Shown piece after piece: positions 14,986-20,549 of a stretch of 31,971 nt of DNA; the first letter of the stretch is position 1, and the number at the start of each line of letters is the position of its first letter. Under the pieces are notes generated by a model that saw nothing but the letters and a program-made list of their open reading frames with translations, was not told the origin of the DNA and did no database searches. Made by a program: the position numbers and the translations under genes. This DNA is from JBPOHE01 sp052035915. GTDB lineage: Bacteria > Pseudomonadota > Gammaproteobacteria > Chromatiales > Chromatiaceae. The stretch lies in the NCBI GenBank assembly GCA_052035915.1, contig JBPOHE010000100.1, positions 1-31,971 on the forward strand. The letters run 5' to 3'.

Positions 14986-15949
14986 CGATCAGCCCTGATT
15001 CAAGTTCATCCCAGGCCGCCAGCACCAGCCGCCGGGTACGGTATTCGCCGAACTCGCGGATTTCGTTGTGCTTGAGCACGCGGAAGGTTTCGCTGGGGTA
15101 GTCGTCGCCCATGACATCGGCGGGGTCGAGGATGTAGCGCAGTTCGTCGCGGCTGAGGCCGTAGAGGCGGGCGTAGTAGGCGTCGAGTTCGGCGCGGAGT
15201 TGGGCGCGGCGCTCCGGGTCCCAGGGGAAGGGTTCGCCGCTGTGGCCGAGGTCGGCCGCCCAGGGGGCGAGGTCGCGGGCGCTGTAAGTCAGTTCGAGCA
15301 CGCGGGGGACGATGAAGGCGAGATCGGCCTCGCTGTAGCGGTCGGGGGGAAGCACAGGCAATTGCTTGTAGATGAAGTAATTAAGGTGAGTGCCGCCGAC
15401 CTTGTGGCGGGCAACGAAATCGAATACCAGCGCGGAAAGGTTGCCGAGCAAGGCGGCGAACACGCTTCGGTCCTTGCGGTCATCAAACAACATGAGCGGC
15501 ATTTGGTTTCCCACCCCCACCCGCGGCACCACCGATGCAATCACCGTGCGCTCGTTGGTCGCGTTGGTAATGTCCCGCCAACCCATCAGCCAGCCCCGGT
15601 CCCAGCCCTTGTCCCTCAGCCGCGCCTCGACCTCGGCGGCCTCCACCCAGTAGCGCGGGGTGACGGCGAAGGCAGGGTCGGCCTTTTCGGCCTCGGTGAC
15701 GTCGCGGCTGGTTCCCTCACCCCCGGCCCCTCCCAGCCTGAAGGCGTTCGCGGCTCCTGGCCCGCCGCTCACCCCGCTGGGAGAGGGGAGATAGGTCGCC
15801 CAGCGGTGGTCGAACTGGTGAATCATCTTCGCCTCATACAGCGGCAGCCGGCCGGGGACGGGAGTGGCGTGGAACAGGCCGCTGTCGTTGGCCATGTCGA
15901 ATTGCCGCATGAAGCGGATGCCCCAGGGGTTGTTGTCTGATGGAGGCAT
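14975..15949 (-). CDS. Adenine methylase, C-terminal portion (split gene)
   Basis: A 324-residue protein that is the missing C-terminal part of the methylase encoded at 16591-19800. It opens MPPSDNNPWGIRFMRQFDM and contains the LPLYEAKMIHQFDHRWATY and RDITNATNERTVIASV segments, which in Eco57I-like/PglX-like N6-adenine methylases belong to the target-recognition half. It starts on a TAATG overlap with the vapC stop, so translation is probably coupled. Residues about 51-79 come from a GC-rich palindromic repeat. The last codons and TGA lie inside the antisense group II intron, so the natural C-terminus may be slightly altered. It could function as a separate subunit or be a remnant. Confidence 0.8.
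   Translation of the reverse strand: MPPSDNNPWGIRFMRQFDMANDSGLFHATPVPGRLPLYEAKMIHQFDHRWATYLPSPSGVSGGPGAANAFRLGGAGGEGTSRDVTEAEKADPAFAVTPRYWVEAAEVEARLRDKGWDRGWLMGWRDITNATNERTVIASVVPRVGVGNQMPLMLFDDRKDRSVFAALLGNLSALVFDFVARHKVGGTHLNYFIYKQLPVLPPDRYSEADLAFIVPRVLELTYSARDLAPWAADLGHSGEPFPWDPERRAQLRAELDAYYARLYGLSRDELRYILDPADVMGDDYPSETFRVLKHNEIREFGEYRTRRLVLAAWDELESGLIGSR
15711..15796. repeat. In-frame palindromic insert in the methylase C-portion
   Basis: The plus strand contains CCCTCACCCCCGGCCCCTC and, at the other end, CCCGCTGGGAGAGGGGAG, the arms of the same GC-rich palindrome family found twice in the N-portion. It is translated through on the minus strand as LPSPSGVSGGPG...GGAGGEGTS, between HQFDHRWATY and the following DPAF...PRYWVEA segment. 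Confidence 0.6.
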
Positions 15950-16344
15950 TACAACCAGTCTTCCAGCATCAATTCGGGAACCCGGGCAAATTCACGGGTG
16001 TTATGCGTCACCAGCGTCAGCCCATGGGCCAGGGCGATGGCGGCGATTTGCATGTCATACGGACCAATGGGTGTGCCTTGCCTGGCAAGGTGAGCACGAA
16101 GATCGCCAAACCCTTGGGTGGCTAGCCCGGAGAAGGGCAAACTCGGGAGCCATTGCAACAAGATGAGTAACTGTTCACGATTCCGTTGTTGTTGTGCGCT
16201 TTTGGCAACGCCATACCAGAGTTCGGCCTCAACCGGCGCGCACAGCAGCAAGTTTTCCTGACCAATCTGACGCACCCATGTCAAGACCTTGGGGTGCTGT
16301 TTTATGAGCGCAATGACGATATTGGTATCGAGCAAATAGCGCAT
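15949..16344 (-). CDS. vapC: VapC-type PIN-domain toxin
   Basis: A 131-residue PIN-domain ribonuclease. Acidic metal ligands are visible at D6 (LLDTNIV), E41 (PVEAELWYG) and D97 (PIGPYDMQIAA), with the typical C-terminal LVTHNTREFARVP. VapC toxins cleave tRNA or rRNA and are neutralised by the partner encoded just upstream. The start codon overlaps the antitoxin stop by one base. The stop overlaps the start of the methylase C-portion (TAATG). Base composition is visibly less GC-rich than in the flanking methylase, which supports later insertion. Confidence 0.9.
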   Translation of the reverse strand: MRYLLDTNIVIALIKQHPKVLTWVRQIGQENLLLCAPVEAELWYGVAKSAQQQRNREQLLILLQWLPSLPFSGLATQGFGDLRAHLARQGTPIGPYDMQIAAIALAHGLTLVTHNTREFARVPELMLEDWL

Positions 16345-16604
16345 CAGTCGAAATCCTCACGCGGGGCATCAACGCCTAAATCGCTATCGTCAATGTCATC
16401 GGGAAAGTCGTCACTCAGACCGCCGGCCAACGCGGCCAGAAACATTTCGGTCCGAGAGTCCCCCGTGCCCTGGGTGTTTTGCTCGACAGTTGCGTCGTTT
16501 TTTGCATAACGCATTTCAAGAAATTCAATGAAGTCGAGGGCCTCTCTGGCGGCGGATTCAGGCAGGTTAAGGCTGTGCTGGTAAATCATTTCAGCAAATG
16601 TCAT
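16344..16604 (-). CDS. DUF2281-like antitoxin
   Basis: An 86-residue acidic protein beginning MTFAEMIYQHSLNLPESAA, with EALDFIEFLEMRY, the pattern of the DUF2281 antitoxins commonly paired with PIN toxins. The C-terminal half is strongly acidic and probably disordered until it wraps the toxin. The start at 16604 has GAGG 9 nt upstream and lies inside the last codons of the methylase N-portion, a 14 nt overlap. It likely represses its own module, although the module is also read from the defence operon. Confidence 0.85.
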   Translation of the reverse strand: MTFAEMIYQHSLNLPESAAREALDFIEFLEMRYAKNDATVEQNTQGTGDSRTEMFLAALAGGLSDDFPDDIDDSDLGVDAPREDFD

Positions 16605-19600
16605 GACTTTGTTCCTCTCTGATCAAAACGGGGACATGGCGGTATATTTTCTTGGTCAGCTCGGCGTCCACCCGGCTGCGGAACACCGGACAGGTGAGCG
16701 TGTTGGGGTTGATGAGGCGGAATTCCTCAGAGGTGAGCTTAAAGTGGCGGCGCGGGTCGGCCAAATGCCCTACTTCTAAGGCAAAGAACAGGAAGTCCGT
16801 TTCGTTCACCGGGCCAAGCGTCAGAAGACAGAATTTGAAGCGCTGGTGCCCGATTTCTGAAAAAAGTCCTGGACCTGTCCGGAAGTCGTACAAGCTCGCA
16901 AGCCGTCCTAGTTGCGATACCGCCTCGAAATAGGCCTTGGTGCTGTCGTCGGTGGCGATGCCCGTGGGCACGATGAAGCCCGCCCGCCCATGGGCGCTGA
17001 CCAGTTGCGCGAAGGTCTCGGCAAAGAGGGCGTAGGTATTCACGTCGCCGACGCCGGTCAGCGGAAAACGCCCGGCCTCGTGGGCGAGGAGGCTGGCGGC
17101 CTCAGCGCCACGCTTGGCGGCCAGAAACTCGACGTACAGCGCCTGCTCGGCGGCATTGGGCGGCACCAGTCCTTGCGCGGCTTCTACCTCCGGGTAGAGG
17201 GTATGCAGCAGCCTGCCCTCGGCCAAGAGCGCGATGCGCCGGCCGCGCTCGGCCTTGTGCGGCGCCTCGGCGACCAGCGGGCTGCGGCTGGCGAAGAATT
17301 CCTCCTCCTGCAACTTGATGCGCTCCCACGGCGGATTGCCGAGCAGCACGTCGAAGCCCCTCTCCCGCCGGGAGAGGGGTCGGGGTGAGGGAAGGGGCTG
17401 GGCCGAGGCAGAGCTTGTTCCCTCACTCACGAGAGGGGAGGGGAGGAAGATGTGCGGAAACGCCTGCCACCAGTGGAAGGCTTGCGCCGCCTCGCAAGCG
17501 CGGCGGGCGGCCTCGGCCACGCCGGGGCGCGGGGCGTGGCCGTTCTGCGCCAGCCAGAGGTCCTGGCTGGTCGGCACCTGCTTTTCGGTTTCCGGGGTCT
17601 TGGGCAGCACGAAGGCGGCGACGAAGAGGTCGGCCGCCAGCCGGGCGCGCGATTCGGCCAGCCGCGCCTGCAGCGCGGCGAAGGCGGCGCGCTTGGCCTC
17701 CACCGCTTCGAGCGTGTCGTCGGGCAGGCGCTCGAAGGCCTCCGCGTCCGGCTCGGCTTCCAGCCCGAGGCTGAACTGGTCGCTGAGGGCCTTGGCCTTT
17801 TCGATGGCCTTCAGCGCGTCGCGGTTGGCCTTCTTGAGGCGTCTGACCACCTCCTTGTCGTCGCCGGAGAGGGCATTGAAGGCCTGGTCCGGGATACCGG
17901 CGTCGAGCACCGCCGGGTCGAGCACGCCGAGCAGGGCATCGCCGCAGCGCAGGTGGGCATCGAGGAAGCTGAGCGGGCGTTCCGGGGTATAGGCCTCCAG
18001 CCACAGGGCGGTGCGGGCGAGTTCGACCGCCAGCGGGTTCTTGTCCACGCCATGGATGCCGTGGGCCACCACCTCGCGTAGCGCCCGGCGGTAGTCGGCG
18101 GGCAGCGGGTTGCCGTCGGTGGCGTTGAGCCGCGCCACCTCCTCGGCGAGGCGACGGGCGGCGGCGAGCAGGAAATGGCCGGAGCCGCAGGCCGGGTCGC
18201 AGACGGTGAGGGAGAGCAGGGCCTTGACGGGTTCCCGCGGATTTTCGGCCAGGGCGCGTTCGATGACGGGCTCCAGGGCGCTCTTGATGAGCTCCCGCAC
18301 CAGGCTGTCCGGGGTGTAGTAGGAGCCGGTGAGCTTGCGGGCGTTGCCGCGGGTGCCGCCTTCACCCCCGACCCCTCTCCCCGTGGGAGAGGGGGGTAGA
18401 ACCCTCACCCCAGCCCCTCTCCCGGAGGGCGAGGGGAGTTCGTTCTCGTCGCCGATGAAGCCGAAGCGGCGAACGCCGGCGGTCAAGCTTAGATTGGGCA
18501 CCAATTCGAGCAGGCTTTCGTAGACGCTGCCGAGTTCCTCGGAATCCATGTCGCGGTAATTGACCCGGGAGAGCGCCGCGCCGTCGCGGAAGAAGCAGAG
18601 GCTGAACAGGGCCGAGAGCAGGGCGCTGTTGTCGAGCCGGGCGGCGTCCAGGTCCGGACACTGGCCGGCGGCGAAGAGGCCGCCCAAAGCCGGCAACCCG
18701 AGCGCCGGTTGGCCCTGGCCGAGGCCGTGGAAGGTAATGCTGAGCGCCTGCCAGAGGTCGGCATGGCGGTCATGGCTGCGGCGGCGGGCGGCCAACTGGC
18801 GCAGCCGGGCGAGGCTGTAGCCGGCGCGGTAACGGGCCCTGGCCTCGGCGCTGGCGTCCGGGGCAAAGACCAGTTCGCGGTCCTCGATGGTGGCGAGGAA
18901 GATGAGGCGGTAGACGAGGCGCAGCAGTTGCTCGAAGTAGGTCTGGGTGGAGACTTCGCCGGCTTCGAGACGGCGGCGCAGTTCGCCGTTGGTGGGATGC
19001 GCCAGGAAGCCGGTGCCGAGTGCGCGCAGGGCTTCGGTGACGCCGAGGCGCAGGCGGTCGCGGGCGCGGAGGCCATCTTCCTGCGCCTGGTTGCGCCAGC
19101 GCTCCAGTGGGCAATCGCTCGGTTCACTCCCCACCTTGCCAAAGCGAGAGGCGTGGGCGAGCAGCCAGAGGGCGGTGAAGTCCGGGTAGAGACCTTCGCT
19201 GAAGATGGTTTCGAGGTCGGCCTCGATATAGGCCGGGCGGGTGAGGCTGGGGTTGTCGCGCAGGAGGCGCAGCTTGAGGCCGTTGCCGACGATGGCCCAG
19301 AGGGCGCCGTTGCTGGCGTTCAGGTATTCCTGGGCGAGCAGGAAGGGCGAGCGGCGGCGTGCGCCGTCGCCGAAGCGGGCGTCGGGTTTGTCGAGGGGCT
19401 GGTCGTGGGCGGCGCACACCACCGGCACCCGGCCATCCAGGGCGGCCAGGCCGATGGGGAAGACGCGCGCGTCGAGGCTGACCGGCTCGACGGCCCGGAG
19501 GTCGCCGAAGCCGAGGACATGGCGCAGTAGCGGTTCGAGAAAATCCCGGCGGGTGAGGGCGTGCGGATTGCGGTCGGTACGGGCGCGCTGGGCGGCGAAA

Positions 19601-19800
19601 TCCTGCCAGAGGGTCTGGGCGATCTTCCAGTAGCGGCCGATTTCGTCGCGCAGCTTGAGGCCGCGCGGGATGTCGTACCGGGCTTCGGCCTGCTCGGCGG
19701 CTTCGAGGCGGGCCACCCTGTCGAGAAAGTCCGGGGCGAGCAGACCACCTTCGATGGACAGGGCGGAAAAGGCGAGTTCCTGGTTCGGGCGGCGGGCCAT
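16591..19800 (-). CDS. Adenine methylase, N-terminal and catalytic portion (split gene)
   Basis: A 1069-residue Eco57I/PglX-like N6-adenine DNA methylase lacking its C-terminal recognition part. The SAM-binding motif I DPACGSG lies near residue 537, preceded by TGSYYTPDSLV. The catalytic motif IV NPPW is near 820. The frame ends HVPVLIREEQSHDIC, and the expected continuation (NPWGIRFMRQFD) is found in the downstream ORF at 15949, after the vapBC insertion. Two low-complexity insertions (residues about 454-480 and 787-815) come from a palindromic repeat; the second lies directly before NPPW. In this kind of system the methylase marks self DNA. It begins 15 bp after the PIN toxin stop with no strong ribosome-binding site, suggesting coupling. 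DrmMI of DISARM is the nearest comparison. Confidence 0.85.
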   Translation of the reverse strand: MARRPNQELAFSALSIEGGLLAPDFLDRVARLEAAEQAEARYDIPRGLKLRDEIGRYWKIAQTLWQDFAAQRARTDRNPHALTRRDFLEPLLRHVLGFGDLRAVEPVSLDARVFPIGLAALDGRVPVVCAAHDQPLDKPDARFGDGARRRSPFLLAQEYLNASNGALWAIVGNGLKLRLLRDNPSLTRPAYIEADLETIFSEGLYPDFTALWLLAHASRFGKVGSEPSDCPLERWRNQAQEDGLRARDRLRLGVTEALRALGTGFLAHPTNGELRRRLEAGEVSTQTYFEQLLRLVYRLIFLATIEDRELVFAPDASAEARARYRAGYSLARLRQLAARRRSHDRHADLWQALSITFHGLGQGQPALGLPALGGLFAAGQCPDLDAARLDNSALLSALFSLCFFRDGAALSRVNYRDMDSEELGSVYESLLELVPNLSLTAGVRRFGFIGDENELPSPSGRGAGVRVLPPSPTGRGVGGEGGTRGNARKLTGSYYTPDSLVRELIKSALEPVIERALAENPREPVKALLSLTVCDPACGSGHFLLAAARRLAEEVARLNATDGNPLPADYRRALREVVAHGIHGVDKNPLAVELARTALWLEAYTPERPLSFLDAHLRCGDALLGVLDPAVLDAGIPDQAFNALSGDDKEVVRRLKKANRDALKAIEKAKALSDQFSLGLEAEPDAEAFERLPDDTLEAVEAKRAAFAALQARLAESRARLAADLFVAAFVLPKTPETEKQVPTSQDLWLAQNGHAPRPGVAEAARRACEAAQAFHWWQAFPHIFLPSPLVSEGTSSASAQPLPSPRPLSRRERGFDVLLGNPPWERIKLQEEEFFASRSPLVAEAPHKAERGRRIALLAEGRLLHTLYPEVEAAQGLVPPNAAEQALYVEFLAAKRGAEAASLLAHEAGRFPLTGVGDVNTYALFAETFAQLVSAHGRAGFIVPTGIATDDSTKAYFEAVSQLGRLASLYDFRTGPGLFSEIGHQRFKFCLLTLGPVNETDFLFFALEVGHLADPRRHFKLTSEEFRLINPNTLTCPVFRSRVDAELTKKIYRHVPVLIREEQSHDIC
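17356..17442. repeat. In-frame palindromic insert before methylase motif IV
   Basis: The plus strand shows CCCCTCTCCCGCCGGGAGAG then GGGTCGGGGTGAGGG, and a second unit ending GAGAGGGGAGGGG. It is translated as LPSPLVSEGTSS...PSPRPLSRRERG immediately before FDVLLGNPPW. The inverted-repeat design matches the other two inserts, with one unit in the opposite orientation. Confidence 0.65.
18361..18439. repeat. In-frame tandem palindromic insert before the methylase SAM domain
   Basis: Two units lie in tandem: ACCCCTCTCCCCGTGGGAGA with GGGG, and CAGCCCCTCTCCCGGAGGGC with GAGGGGAG. Each is a hairpin. It is translated as LPSPSGRGAGVRV-LPPSPTGRGVGGEGG shortly before KLTGSYYTPD. The peptide pattern of Pro, Ser, Gly and Arg is typical when such intergenic repeats are read as protein. 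Confidence 0.7.
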
Positions 19801-19815
19801 GGGGTTGCTTTGTAA

Positions 19816-20247
19816 TCAGTCCGCGGAGGAATGGAGATAGATCTCGACGGTGGCGGTGGTCCAGGTGGGCAGGCCGGCACCAAAGAAATCCTGGTCTTCC
19901 GTCCAGATCGGGCAGTTCAACAGCAAGGCGGCAGCCACGCCGTCCCAGTCCCGCACGTCCCGATGGGCGATGCGGGCACGGGCCTCAGTTTCGACCAGGG
20001 CCAGTTCCTCATGACCGACAAGCTGAACGGCACTCATCAGGGTGGCGAGAGATTCCTGCCAGATCGCTTCGGAAATGCCGCGCCGGGGCGCGAGTTCGGC
20101 GAGATAGCGGCAGGCTTCCTGGTAGTTGGCTTCGGCCACGTAGAAGGCCACTTCTTCGCTCGCACCGGCGATCAACTCCCGCACGCGCTGGCCAAAGACG
20201 GCGCGGATGAGGATGTTGGCGTCGATGACCAAGCGTTTATGCGGCAT
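19816..20247 (-). CDS. PIN-domain toxin of the first TA pair
   Basis: A 143-residue PIN-domain protein, different in type from the VapC at 15949. Metal-binding acids are visible at D9 (LVIDANILIRA), E39/E44 (VAEANYQEA), D100/D102 (RDWDGVAAAL) and the closing WTEDQDFF. It is likely an RNase toxin. Its start overlaps the antitoxin stop by 11 nt, and it ends 15 bp before the methylase start. It lies between the SNF2 helicase and the methylase of the same operon, so it may be a passenger, a retention module, or an abortive-infection arm of the system. Confidence 0.82.
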   Translation of the reverse strand: MPHKRLVIDANILIRAVFGQRVRELIAGASEEVAFYVAEANYQEACRYLAELAPRRGISEAIWQESLATLMSAVQLVGHEELALVETEARARIAHRDVRDWDGVAAALLLNCPIWTEDQDFFGAGLPTWTTATVEIYLHSSAD

Positions 20248-20497
20248 CCGGCTGCTTTCTCCAGGCCTTGAAATCGGCGGCCAATTCGTCTTCGCTGATG
20301 CCGAGCCGGGCCATTTCTTCCCGCATGCGCCGACCCGCTTCGAGCAGGGCGTCGCGCTCGGATTGGCTGGGCCGCCGGGGTACCGGGATGTAGAAGCCGA
20401 TGGTCTGGCCGTGGCGGGTGACTTCGACGGGCACCGAGGATTCCAGATATTCGGCGAGCTTTTCGCGCAGTTCGCGCATACCGATACGCAGGCTCAT
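20237..20497 (-). CDS. Phd/YefM-like antitoxin
   Basis: An 86-residue antitoxin. The N-terminal MSLRIGMRELREKLAEYLE and VEVTRHGQTIGFYIPVPRR are the classical Phd/YefM DNA-binding and dimerisation pattern. The C-terminal helical stretch (EEMARLGISEDELAADFKAW) would bind the PIN toxin. ATG 20497 has AAGGAG 7 nt upstream, a strong site that fixes the start. The open frame extends upstream without coding character. The 52 bp gap to the SNF2 gene is AT-rich by local standards and could hold an autoregulated promoter. Confidence 0.88.
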   Translation of the reverse strand: MSLRIGMRELREKLAEYLESSVPVEVTRHGQTIGFYIPVPRRPSQSERDALLEAGRRMREEMARLGISEDELAADFKAWRKQPDAA

Positions 20498-20549
20498 GAT
20501 GGGCTCCTTATTGATCAATTGTGTACTTAATTTATAACACATTTGAGCC

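Noticed and set aside
14854..15075. Short ORF in domain IV to the 3' end of the group II intron, considered as a maturase remnant.
   Set aside because: The translation shows no reverse transcriptase or maturase motif and runs through domains V and VI, which must be RNA.
15940..16625. A short ATCAGA match at both ends of the vapBC insertion (methylase N-part end and C-part start), suggesting a target duplication.
   Set aside because: Joining the halves at this match puts the C-part in the wrong frame, so it does not reconstruct the methylase and is probably chance.
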